A stretch of 64,000 bases of DNA. Origin: Amnibacterium flavum. Its GTDB lineage: Bacteria; Actinomycetota; Actinomycetes; Actinomycetales; Microbacteriaceae. Both the position numbers and the translations under genes were made by a program. Positions 35,343 to 43,419 of the stretch are shown here, in pieces. The number at the start of each line of letters is the position of its first letter. Within the stretch, counting starts at the first letter, position 1. A model generated the notes under the pieces. The model was not told where the DNA came from. It did no database searches and saw only the letters and a list, made by a program, of their open reading frames with translations. The stretch spans positions 1,302,001 through 1,366,000 of the forward strand of contig NZ_QEOP01000001.1 in assembly GCF_003097495.1 (NCBI RefSeq). Direction: 5' to 3'.

Positions 35343-38300
35343 GGCTCAAGCTCGCGCTGACGAGACCGAACGGGGGCACCACCGATGTGGTCGTCACCGC
35401 CGACGCGAACGCCACCGTCGGGGAGATCGCCGAGACACTGCTCACCAGCGACCCCGAGCCCGGCGTCGAGCTCGGAATCCCCCGAGCGGGCGACCGGCAG
35501 CGCGACGCCGACGTCCACACGCTCTCGGTCGCCGCACCCGCGCAGCGCAGCGGCGCCGTCCTCGATCCCGATCTCCCCGTGGCCGAGGCCGCGATCGCCA
35601 GCGGGGCGACCGTCTCGGTCGTCCCCGTCTCGGGTGACCGCGGCGGGGCTCCCACCGGACCGGTCCTCGCGGTCGTCCGCGTCGTCGACGGACCCGATGT
35701 GGGAACCGAGTTCCCCATCCGCCGGGGCAGCTCGATCATCGGACGCGACGAGAACTGCGACATCGTCCTGCACGACGTCCTCGCCTCGAAGCGCCACGCG
35801 CGCATCGACGTCACCCGGACCGTCGACATCGTCGACCTCAACTCGGCCAACGGCGTCGTCGTCGACGGCGAGGAGGTCGCCCGCGTCAGCCTCTCCGCAG
35901 GCCAGACCGTGCTCATCGGCGGCAGCACTCTGCGGGTCCAGCAGCTCGCCGTCGACGAGGTGCCCGTGCGCGAGGTCTCCGCCGGCCCGGTCTCCTTCAC
36001 CCGCTCGCCGACGGTCGAGCGCCGCTACCCGGGAGCCGAGTACGACGGTCCCGAGGTGCCGAAAGAGCTCGAAACGCTGCCGTTCCCCTGGATCGCGTTC
36101 TTCGCACCGCTCGTCGCGGGAGCCACGCTCTACCTCATCCTCCGCAACCCGTTCACGCTGGTCTTCGTCGCGCTCGCCCCGATCATCATGCTCGGCACCT
36201 ACCTCGGCCAGCGCAGTGCCGCGAAGCGCAAGCTGAAGAAGGCGATCGAGAGGTTCGACTCCAAGCTCGAACGACTCGACGCGGTGCTCGCCGAGGAACG
36301 CGAGATCGAGAGATCGGTCCGCGAGGACGAGGCGCCCTCCACCTCGCGTCTGCTCGACGAGGCGGACCGGCTCGGTCCGCTCCTCTGGTCGCGCCGGCCC
36401 GAGCACTGGTCGTTCCTCAACGTGAGACTCGGCACCGGCACCGCGACGAGTCGCAACACCGTCACCGCGCGTGAGCGATTCGACGGGATACCGGAGTTCC
36501 AGGAGCGCCTCGACGGCCTCGTCGAGCGCTACCGCCTGATCGACCGGATCCCCGTCGTCGAGAGCCTCGTCGACGCAGGAGCCATCGGCGTCGCCGGCGA
36601 CGACCCGCTCGTCACACCGTCCGTCAACGCGCTGGTCGCGCAGGTCGCCGCGCTGTACTCGCCCGCCGAGCTCGCCATCGGCGCCATCGTCGGTCCCGAG
36701 TGGGGCGAGCGTCTCGGCTGGATCAAATGGCTGCCGCACGTCGGCTCGCCCCAGTCGCCCCTCGAGGGCGTCCACCTCGCCGACACCGCGACCACGGGCA
36801 CCTCGCTGCTCGCACGCCTCGAGGAACTCGTCGCGGAGCGGCTCGAGAAGCGTCGCGCCGCCGATCGCACCGGCATCCGCGGCCCCATGGATCCCGAGGA
36901 CTCCGTCATGCTGCGCGGAGCCGCGCCCGCTGACGCCGACAGCCCGCGCATCCCCGACCCGCCCTGCATCCTCGTGCTCATCGCCGACGAGGCACCCGTC
37001 GACCGATCCCGACTCATCGCGCTCGTCGAACGGGCGGCGCTCGCCGGAGTCCTGCCCGTGTGGATCGGTCCCTCCGTCGCCTCCCTCCCCGCGGGCTGCC
37101 GCACCTACCTCGAACTCCGCGCCGCCGGATCGGGTCGCGTCGGCTACGTCCGGACGGGCGAGACGATCGACCAGGTCGAGGTCGCCCAGCTCGACGCCAC
37201 CGCCGCCCGCGACTTCGCCCGCTCGATGGCGGCCGTCGCCGACGCGGGAGCCCCGCGCACCGACGAGAGCGATGTGCCCCGCCAGGTCTCGCTCGTCAGC
37301 CTCCTCGGCGCCGACCTCGCGCGGTCGTCCGACGCGGTCGTCGACCGCTGGCGGGAGAACGACTCGCTCCTCGACCGGACTCCCGGATCTCCCGCGCGCC
37401 CCCGTCGCGCGGGCAAACTGCGCGCGCTGGTCGGTCAGGGCAGCGTCGACGCCGTCCACCTCGACCTGCGCAGCCAGGGGCCGCACGCCCTGGTCGGCGG
37501 AACGACGGGTTCCGGCAAGAGCGAGTTCCTCCAGTCATGGGTGCTCGGGATGGCGGCCGAGTACAGCCCCGACCGCGTCACCTTCCTGCTCGTCGACTAC
37601 AAGGGAGGATCGGCGTTCGCTGATTGCGTCGACCTGCCGCATTCGGTGGGTCTCGTCACCGACCTCGATCAGCACCTCGTCCGGCGGGCCCTGACGAGTC
37701 TGCGCGCCGAGCTCCGCTACCGCGAGCACGTCCTGAATCGGAAGAAGGCCAAGGACCTGCTCGACCTGGAGAAGCGCGGCGACCCCGAGACCCCGCCCGC
37801 GCTCGTGCTCGTCATCGACGAGTTCGCGGCGCTGGCCGGCGAGATCCCCGAGTTCGTCGACGGCGTCGTCGACATCGCCCAGCGCGGTCGATCGCTCGGG
37901 ATCCACCTGATCATGGCGACCCAGCGACCGGCGGGCGTCATCCGCGACAACCTCCGCGCCAACACCAACCTGCGCATCGCGCTGCGGATGGCCGACGAGT
38001 CGGACAGCTCCGATGTGCTCGGCGACCCGGTCGCCGCCGGGTTCGACCCCGCCATCCCCGGGCGCGCGGTCGCGAAGACCGGGCCGGGACGCCTCACGAC
38101 CTTCCAGTCCGGCTACGCGGGCGGCTGGACCCGCGAGGACGCGGAGCCCGCCTCGATCGAGGTCGCCGGCCTCGGCTTCGGAGCCGAGCGGCCGTGGGAG
38201 CGTCCCGATGCGGGTGCTCCGGTCGCGACCGTCGATCCCGGCCCCGCCGACATCGCCCGGCTCGTCTCGGCGATCCGCGGCGCGGCCCGCGGAGCCGATG

Positions 38301-39850
38301 TGCCCCCGCCCCGCCGCCCGTGGCTTCCCGAGCTCGCCGCGAGTTACGACGTCGGACTGCTCCGTCAGCGCACCGACAGCGAGCTGCTCATCGGCGTCGT
38401 CGACGACGCGTCGACGCAGAGCCAGTACCCGGTCTACTTCCGTCCCGACACGGACGGCAACATGGCCGTCTACGGTGCGAGCGGAACCGGCAAGAGCGTC
38501 GCCCTGCGCACCCTCGCCGTCGCCGCGGCGATCACCCCGAGGGGCGGCCCCGTCGAGGTGTACGGGGTGGACTTCACCTCGGGCGGCCTCAGCATGCTCG
38601 AGACCCTGCCCCACGTCGGCGCCGTCATCGCCGGCGACGACACGGAGCGGATCGCGCGGCTCTTCACCCGCCTCGCGGCGACGATCGACGAACGCGCCGC
38701 ACGGTACGCCGCGGTCCGCGCGGGCGACATCCGCGAGTACCGCGAGCTGGCCGGCCGCCCCGACGAACCGCGGATCCTGCTCTTCCTCGACGGCATGGCC
38801 GCCTTCCGGCAGGAGCACGAGTTCGCCACGACCCGGTCGTTCGCGCTCTTCCAGCAGATCATCTCGGACGGTCGCAGCGTTGGGGTGCACGTGGTCGTCA
38901 CGGCGGACCGCCCCGCCACGATCTCGCCGTCCGTCGCCGCGTCCATGCAGCGCAAGCTCGTGCTGCGACTCACCGACGACACCGACTACGCAACGATCGA
39001 CGCCCCGTCCGACGTGCTGACGGCCGCCTCCCCTCCGGGTCGGGGCATTCTCGACCATCTCGAGGTGCAGGTGGCGGTGCTCGGGGGAACCAGCAACACC
39101 GCCGAGCAGGCCCGGGCGATCGAGCGCCTCGCCTCGACGCTCCGCTCGCGGGGCGTGCGGGAAGCGCCGCCCGTCGAGCGGCTCGCCGACGACGTGGCCC
39201 TCGAGGCGCTGCTCGGTTCCGCCCCCGGTCTGCTGCCCCTCGGCATCGAGGATCAGTCGCTCGCCCCGGTCGGGGTCGCCCCCGAGGGCGTGCTGATGAT
39301 CTCAGGACCCCCGGGCAGCGGTCGCAGCACCGCCCTCGAAACGCTCATCCGCGGGCTCGCCGCCACGACGAGCACCGAGATCCACTATCTCGGCACCGCG
39401 CGCTCGCACATCGGACGCCTGCCGCAGCTGGCCAGTGCCGCGACCGGTGTCGACGACGTGCAGGCCGCGGCCACGACGCTGCTCGCCGCCGTCCAGGAGG
39501 GACGCACCGGGATCGCCGTCGTCGTCGAGTCGCTCGCCGACTTCCTGTCGACGCCCGCCGACGCGCCGCTCGTGGCCCTCTTCAAGGCGCTCAAACGCAG
39601 CGACAACCTGCTGATCGCCGAGTCCGAGACGAGCACGTGGGCGTCGTCCTGGCCGCTGCTGCTCGAGGTCAAGAGCGCCCGCCGCGGCATCGCGCTGCAG
39701 CCCGACCAGAGCGAGGGGGACCTGCTGTTCCGCACCAGCTTCCCGCGGGCGAAGCGGTCGCAGTTCCCCGTCGGACGCGGCTATCTGGTGGCCGGCGGCA
39801 AGACCTCGCTCGTGCAGCTCGCACGGGCGACAGGGGGAGCGGACGGGTAG
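35339..39850 (+). CDS. Type VII secretion FtsK/SpoIIIE ATPase (EccC/EssC-like) with Ubl-like and FHA N-terminus
   Basis: 1503-aa motor ATPase. Residues 1-105 read like a ubiquitin-like (YukD/EsaB) fold: beta-hairpin, ATVGEIAETLL helix, then LDPDLPVAEAAIASGATVSVVP. An FHA domain follows (about 115-205: IIGRDENC, SKRHARI, NSANG). Two membrane helices lie at about 245-290. Three ATPase domains: D1 with GTTGSGKS (K727), VDYKGGSAF and VLVIDEFAAL; D2 with GASGTGKS (K1052); D3 with GPPGSGRS where Arg1329 replaces the Walker A Lys. Cytoplasmic-face motor for export of WXG100 proteins. ATGA overlap with the upstream gene; WXG100 genes follow 90 bases on. Confidence 0.93.
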   Translation: MRLKLALTRPNGGTTDVVVTADANATVGEIAETLLTSDPEPGVELGIPRAGDRQRDADVHTLSVAAPAQRSGAVLDPDLPVAEAAIASGATVSVVPVSGDRGGAPTGPVLAVVRVVDGPDVGTEFPIRRGSSIIGRDENCDIVLHDVLASKRHARIDVTRTVDIVDLNSANGVVVDGEEVARVSLSAGQTVLIGGSTLRVQQLAVDEVPVREVSAGPVSFTRSPTVERRYPGAEYDGPEVPKELETLPFPWIAFFAPLVAGATLYLILRNPFTLVFVALAPIIMLGTYLGQRSAAKRKLKKAIERFDSKLERLDAVLAEEREIERSVREDEAPSTSRLLDEADRLGPLLWSRRPEHWSFLNVRLGTGTATSRNTVTARERFDGIPEFQERLDGLVERYRLIDRIPVVESLVDAGAIGVAGDDPLVTPSVNALVAQVAALYSPAELAIGAIVGPEWGERLGWIKWLPHVGSPQSPLEGVHLADTATTGTSLLARLEELVAERLEKRRAADRTGIRGPMDPEDSVMLRGAAPADADSPRIPDPPCILVLIADEAPVDRSRLIALVERAALAGVLPVWIGPSVASLPAGCRTYLELRAAGSGRVGYVRTGETIDQVEVAQLDATAARDFARSMAAVADAGAPRTDESDVPRQVSLVSLLGADLARSSDAVVDRWRENDSLLDRTPGSPARPRRAGKLRALVGQGSVDAVHLDLRSQGPHALVGGTTGSGKSEFLQSWVLGMAAEYSPDRVTFLLVDYKGGSAFADCVDLPHSVGLVTDLDQHLVRRALTSLRAELRYREHVLNRKKAKDLLDLEKRGDPETPPALVLVIDEFAALAGEIPEFVDGVVDIAQRGRSLGIHLIMATQRPAGVIRDNLRANTNLRIALRMADESDSSDVLGDPVAAGFDPAIPGRAVAKTGPGRLTTFQSGYAGGWTREDAEPASIEVAGLGFGAERPWERPDAGAPVATVDPGPADIARLVSAIRGAARGADVPPPRRPWLPELAASYDVGLLRQRTDSELLIGVVDDASTQSQYPVYFRPDTDGNMAVYGASGTGKSVALRTLAVAAAITPRGGPVEVYGVDFTSGGLSMLETLPHVGAVIAGDDTERIARLFTRLAATIDERAARYAAVRAGDIREYRELAGRPDEPRILLFLDGMAAFRQEHEFATTRSFALFQQIISDGRSVGVHVVVTADRPATISPSVAASMQRKLVLRLTDDTDYATIDAPSDVLTAASPPGRGILDHLEVQVAVLGGTSNTAEQARAIERLASTLRSRGVREAPPVERLADDVALEALLGSAPGLLPLGIEDQSLAPVGVAPEGVLMISGPPGSGRSTALETLIRGLAATTSTEIHYLGTARSHIGRLPQLASAATGVDDVQAAATTLLAAVQEGRTGIAVVVESLADFLSTPADAPLVALFKALKRSDNLLIAESETSTWASSWPLLLEVKSARRGIALQPDQSEGDLLFRTSFPRAKRSQFPVGRGYLVAGGKTSLVQLARATGGADG

Positions 39851-39883
39851 TCCTCCCCATCGCGGCGGCCCCAGGGGCTTCCT

Positions 39884-39889
39884 TAGGCT
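39884..39889 (+). promoter_or_regulatory. -10-like hexamer TAGGCT before the WXG100 gene
   Basis: TAGGCT lies 51 bases before ATG 39941 and the leader contains a small hairpin GTTCC/GGAAC and a strong SD AAAGGA (39929-39934, 6-nt spacing). A separate promoter would allow high expression of the small secreted proteins. Confidence 0.45.
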
Positions 39890-39940
39890 GGCGAACACAA
39901 CAGGGGGACATCGGTTCCCTTCGGAACGAAAGGACAGACC

Positions 39941-40207
39941 ATGGCAGATTGGATCGGCCAGAACCCCGACGAGGTCAACGACCTGGCGGCGCTCTTCGAC
40001 ACCAAGGCGGGCGAGCTCGAGTCCCTCGTGCAGGCCATCAGCGCCAAGCTCTCGGGCACGACCTGGCAGGGTCCCGACCGCACCCGCTTCGAGACGCAGG
40101 ACTGGACCAACATCCAGACCAACCTCAACCAGGCGGCCCAGGTCCTGCGCGACACCGGAACCGTCGCCCGCACCAACGCGACCGAGCAGCTCAACGCCTC
40201 GGCGTAA
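39941..40207 (+). CDS. WXG100 (ESAT-6-like) secreted protein
   Basis: 88-aa helical hairpin protein of normal WXG100 length. The W42-Q-G44 turn separates two helices (EVNDLAALFDTKAGELESLVQAI and TNIQTNLNQAAQVLRDTGTVA). No signal peptide; export would be by the FtsK/SpoIIIE ATPase just upstream. No YxxxD/E export motif is obvious at the C-terminus, which ends NATEQLNASA. Preceded by a very good SD and its own probable promoter; followed by a terminator-like hairpin, as expected for a protein needed in excess. Confidence 0.9.
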   Translation: MADWIGQNPDEVNDLAALFDTKAGELESLVQAISAKLSGTTWQGPDRTRFETQDWTNIQTNLNQAAQVLRDTGTVARTNATEQLNASA

Positions 40208-40223
40208 CCAGCGAGACCCGACG

Positions 40224-40247
40224 CAGGGGGCGGGAGACCGCCCCCTG
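40224..40247 (+). terminator. Attenuator/terminator-like hairpin between the two WXG100-type genes
   Basis: Perfect 10-bp stem CAGGGGGCGG / CCGCCCCCTG with a GAGA loop, flanked by ACGC/GCGT that can add partial pairing. No T-run. Likely lowers transcription or protects the upstream mRNA 3' end, giving more of the first WXG100 protein than of downstream products. Confidence 0.65.
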
Positions 40248-40282
40248 AGCGTCGGCCGGAACGGCAGGGAGGGAGAACCGCG

Positions 40283-40501
40283 ATGAGCGAAGCCGCGATG
40301 AATCAGGCAGCAGCCTCGATCCGCAGCGCTCAGGCGACCATGGCCAGCGCCATCAGCGTGCTCACCCAGACGACCACGTGGTCGGGCGCCGACTCCGACC
40401 GGTTCGAGCGCGACTGGCGAGATCAGGTGTCGACGCCACTTCTGAACGCAGCTGCCGCCATCGACGGCGCCGGCTTCACCGAGATCGGAGACGGTTCATG
40501 A
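40283..40501 (+). CDS. Short WXG100-like protein
   Basis: 72-aa helical protein with a W33-S-G turn between NQAAASIRSAQATMASAISVL and RFERDWRDQVSTPLLNAAAAI. Shorter than canonical WXG100 but same architecture; a likely partner of the first WXG100 protein or a targeting chaperone for the 420-aa protein that follows. Strong SD AGGGAGGGAG lies 8 nt upstream of ATG 40283. The stop overlaps the next start (ATGA), so it is made together with that protein. Confidence 0.78.
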   Translation: MSEAAMNQAAASIRSAQATMASAISVLTQTTTWSGADSDRFERDWRDQVSTPLLNAAAAIDGAGFTEIGDGS

Positions 40502-41760
40502 GCAAGCTCGGCATGTCGCCCTCCGAGGTCCGCGCGCAGGCCGGCATCATCCGCGCTCAGCTCGGCGCACTCGACGACGCCGCGCACACCGCCAGCACCG
40601 CTCAGGCGCAGAGCCACAACCCCTCCGGATACGGCCTCGAGAAGGGCGACCGCGTCCTCTCGCCGGGCGCTTCCGCCTCGGTCGCATCCGCCTATACGAC
40701 GATCCTCGACGCGAAGGCCGCGGCCGAACGCCTGCTCGCCACCCTCGAGGCCCAGATCTCCGAGCAGGAGCAGGCCAGCGGCGTCACGGCCGGCGGGCCC
40801 GGCTACTCCGGTCCCGGCAGCGTCACCCCCGCCGACCCCTTCGCGGGCGAAGGCGCGACCGAGTCCGCCGACGGGATCCCCGTCACGACCACCACCTCGC
40901 GATCCGGCGTCGTCGCCGAGAGCGAGGAGGAGGCGAACTCGGGGGAGTGGACCTTCGGCAGCAAGCCCGGCGCGAACCCCTTCGACAAGGAGAAGCCGGC
41001 CGAGGAGAAATACACCATCGGCCTCGAGACCACGACGAGGGTCGGCCTCGGGTCCGCCGACAGCACCACGACCACCGACGGAAACGAGACCACGTCGTCG
41101 GGCACCGAGACATTCGTGGGCGTGACCGGCACCAACAAGACGGAAGTCGAGATCACCGAGGACGAGATCAAGCTCAGCGGTGAGGCGAGCATCGGCATCG
41201 GGGCTACGGCCGAGGCGGAGGCCAGCTACGAGAACGAGGAGTTGGGCGTCTCCGCGAACGCCAGCGCGTCCGCGTCGGCCGAGGCCAAAGCCGAAGCGGG
41301 CGGCGAGTTCGGTGTCAACGCCGACGGCGAGCTTGTTGCGGGTCTCAGCGCCGGGGCCAGTGCGATGGTCGGTGTGGCGGGCGCCGCCAGCGTGACGGCC
41401 GGACCGGCGACGCTGAGCGCCGAGGCCAAGGCCCAGGCCGGTGCGCGAGCGGAGGCCGAGGCGACCGCGACGATCGGCCCTGACGGCATCAGCGCCAAAG
41501 CCGGCATCGACGCCTTCGCCGGCGCCGAGGCCGAAGCGAGCGCGTCCGGCGAGATCATGGGCGCCGAAGCCACCGCGACAGGCAGGGTTTACGCTGGAAT
41601 CGGCTTCACCGCCGACGCGGAAGTCGAGGTCACCGCCGACAATGTGTCGGTCAGCCTCGACCTGGGGGCAGCGATCGGAGTCGGAGCGGGATTCTCCGTC
41701 GACTTCAGTTTCAGTCCGGCCGAAATGGCCGACGACGTCCTCGGACTCTTCGACTTCTGA
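40498..41760 (+). CDS. Putative type VII substrate with Ala/Glu/Ser-rich alternating repeat domain
   Basis: 420-aa protein. Residues 1-95 are helical and WXG/LXG-like (SPSEVRAQAGIIRAQLGALDDA; AKAAAERLLATLEAQ). Residues 95-215 are acidic, Thr/Ser/Gly-rich and probably disordered. Residues 215-410 have a strict alternation of small and polar residues (ASASAEAKAEAGGEFG, AEAEATATIGPDG, AEVEVTADNVSVSLDLG) that would make amphipathic beta strands, with very few bulky residues, no Cys and no known enzyme motif. No signal peptide. Co-translated with the short WXG100-like protein. I read it as an exported effector or structural/pore-like protein; function unknown. Confidence 0.72.
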   Translation: MSKLGMSPSEVRAQAGIIRAQLGALDDAAHTASTAQAQSHNPSGYGLEKGDRVLSPGASASVASAYTTILDAKAAAERLLATLEAQISEQEQASGVTAGGPGYSGPGSVTPADPFAGEGATESADGIPVTTTTSRSGVVAESEEEANSGEWTFGSKPGANPFDKEKPAEEKYTIGLETTTRVGLGSADSTTTTDGNETTSSGTETFVGVTGTNKTEVEITEDEIKLSGEASIGIGATAEAEASYENEELGVSANASASASAEAKAEAGGEFGVNADGELVAGLSAGASAMVGVAGAASVTAGPATLSAEAKAQAGARAEAEATATIGPDGISAKAGIDAFAGAEAEASASGEIMGAEATATGRVYAGIGFTADAEVEVTADNVSVSLDLGAAIGVGAGFSVDFSFSPAEMADDVLGLFDF

Positions 41761-41780
41761 TCTTCAGAGAGGAACATCTC

Positions 41781-42263
41781 ATGACCCAGTCCGTGTCCTT
41801 CCCGAGCGAGGCCTTCCCGGCCTTCCCCGAGGTCAGCGTCCAGGCGCCCGACGACTGGCAGCCGATCAACGCCTACGGCTCGGTGCTCGCGGTGGCCGAA
41901 CCCGTCGAGGCGGGTCGATTCCGGAGCAACGTCGTCGTCGCCCTGTCGCGTTTCGGCGCCGACTACGAGCTGAAGACCGCGATCGAGGCCGTCGAGAAGA
42001 AGTTCGGCGAGCAGACCGACATCGCCGTCATCGGCAAGGAGGAGCGCGAGGTGCTCGGCGTTCCCGGTTTCCGTATGGAGGTCAGCTTCTCCGACCCGCG
42101 GGTCGGGACCCTCGCCCAGGCCGTCCACATCGCGCTCATCCGCAGCGGCGGCGTCAGCGATCTCGTGCAGATCACCGGCAGCGCGGCGGGCGAGCACGTC
42201 AAGACGGTGTGGCCCACCATCCGCGGCATCCTCGACTCGGCCACGACGGGAGCGGCAGCGTGA
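41781..42263 (+). CDS. LpqN/DcrB-like small protein without signal peptide
   Basis: 160-aa protein resembling the LpqN/LpqT (PF10738, PsbP/DcrB-like fold) group: FPEVSVQAPDDWQPIN, then FRSNVVVALSRFG, an amphipathic helix, and VPGFRMEVSFSD. It has no lipoprotein signal, unlike mycobacterial LpqN, so it should stay in the cytosol as a chaperone, immunity or partner protein for the gene before it. SD AGAGAGGAAC is 6 nt from ATG 41781. GTGA overlap with the next gene. Confidence 0.65.
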   Translation: MTQSVSFPSEAFPAFPEVSVQAPDDWQPINAYGSVLAVAEPVEAGRFRSNVVVALSRFGADYELKTAIEAVEKKFGEQTDIAVIGKEEREVLGVPGFRMEVSFSDPRVGTLAQAVHIALIRSGGVSDLVQITGSAAGEHVKTVWPTIRGILDSATTGAAA

Positions 42264-42730
42264 GCGTCACCAAGGAGCAGCTGACCGCCGACCTCCTCGC
42301 CCTCAACAGCGACGACGTGCCGTTCGCCTTCGCCGCATTCGACGAGGGAGTGGTCGGCGTATGGGACTACGCCGATGCGAAGTGGGCCGGGTTCCTGTCG
42401 GCCGGCAAGATCGACCGCGACTACGAGCTCACGGTCACCCTCTACGACGATGGCACCTACACCCTGATCGATCGCACGAAGGACACCGAGACGAGGCTCG
42501 ACCGCAAGGGCTTCCACTTCGAGTCGAACTCGTTCCGCGGCAACACCCGCAAGATCAGCTTCAACAAGTCCTTCGCCCCGATCGCCTCCGATCACGGGCA
42601 GGTCGGCAACACCTTCGGCTGGAAGTTCGACACCGAGGAGATGAAGAAGCCGGTGCGCGAGGTGCTCGAGCGGGGCGGCTGGACCGAACGCAAGCGCAGC
42701 TTCCTCGATCGGGTCCTCGGCAAGGGGTAG
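42260..42730 (+). CDS. Hypothetical protein, companion of the type VII module
   Basis: 156-aa soluble protein, family not recognised. It is rich in aromatic and basic residues (WDYADAKWAGFL, DRKGFHFESNSFRGNTRKISFNKSF, GWKFDTEEMKKPV) and ends KRSFLDRVLGKG. No signal peptide or membrane helix. GTG 42260 overlaps the upstream stop (GTGA), so it is translated with the LpqN-like protein and is probably its partner. Confidence 0.65.
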   Translation: MSVTKEQLTADLLALNSDDVPFAFAAFDEGVVGVWDYADAKWAGFLSAGKIDRDYELTVTLYDDGTYTLIDRTKDTETRLDRKGFHFESNSFRGNTRKISFNKSFAPIASDHGQVGNTFGWKFDTEEMKKPVREVLERGGWTERKRSFLDRVLGKG

Positions 42731-42758
42731 ACGGCCGGTCCCGCCTTCAGCCCCTGCA

Positions 42759-42764
42759 TATAGT
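42759..42764 (+). promoter_or_regulatory. Extended -10 TGCATATAGT, leaderless start of FHA gene
   Basis: TATAGT, with upstream TGC of an extended -10, ends 6 nt before GTG 42771. This is the clearest leaderless promoter in the window. Confidence 0.65.
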
Positions 42765-42770
42765 GGAGCA

Positions 42771-43394
42771 GTGACTGAGCGCGGATTCATCACCCCGCCC
42801 CCGGGGCTCCTGCCGGAGCCTCCGAAGTCGGACACCCCTGCGCCGGCCGAGCCGCGGCTCGCGCCGCCCGCTTTCTTCCCCGGCCCGCCCGGCGCAGCTC
42901 CGGTCGGCGTGCAGCAGGAGACGGCGGCGCAGCCCGTCGTCGCGCCTCCGTCGGTCGCTCCCTCCACCGATTTCGAGCCCGAGCCGGTCCTTCCCGTGCC
43001 TGCCGCGGTGGTTCCCGCGCCGGCGGTGGCGCCCGAGACCGCCACGCCTGTTCCGGACGAACCGGAGGCCGCGCCGGGCGATTGGACGCTGGAGATCGAT
43101 GGCGCGGACTTCGGCTCGATTCCCGACGTGCTGGTTCTCGGCCGCGCACCGAACGCCGCCGTCCCCGGGGCGCGGCTCCTGCCCGTCTCGGGAGGCGGGA
43201 CCGTCTCGGCGACGCATGCGGTGCTGCGCCGCGACGGCGACGCCGTCACCCTCGAGGACCTGGGGTCGACGAACGGAACGGCGGTCGTCGTCGGCGACGG
43301 ACGCGAGCTGCTCCCGCCGCACCAGGCCGTCAGGATCACGGAGACCGTCGACGTGTGGCTCGCGCATGCGCGCCTGCGCCTCCGACGCTCCTGA
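42771..43394 (+). CDS. FHA-domain protein with Pro-rich N-terminus
   Basis: 207-aa protein. Residues 1-105 are Pro/Ala/Val-rich and probably disordered; residues about 110-205 are an FHA domain with LGRAP, SATHAVL and STNGTAV, the residues that contact phosphothreonine. No membrane helix. It closes the type VII/PFNA-like locus, has its own leaderless promoter, and would read the phosphorylation state of a kinase target such as the linker of the first FHA protein. Target unknown. Confidence 0.82.
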   Translation: MTERGFITPPPGLLPEPPKSDTPAPAEPRLAPPAFFPGPPGAAPVGVQQETAAQPVVAPPSVAPSTDFEPEPVLPVPAAVVPAPAVAPETATPVPDEPEAAPGDWTLEIDGADFGSIPDVLVLGRAPNAAVPGARLLPVSGGGTVSATHAVLRRDGDAVTLEDLGSTNGTAVVVGDGRELLPPHQAVRITETVDVWLAHARLRLRRS

Positions 43395-43407
43395 TCGGCG
43401 GGAATGG

Positions 43408-43413
43408 TATCGT
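43408..43413 (+). promoter_or_regulatory. -10 hexamer TATCGT of the leu leader
   Basis: TATCGT ends exactly 6 nt before the ATG of the 14-codon leader peptide at 43420. Confidence 0.55.
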
Positions 43414-43419
43414 CTGGGG

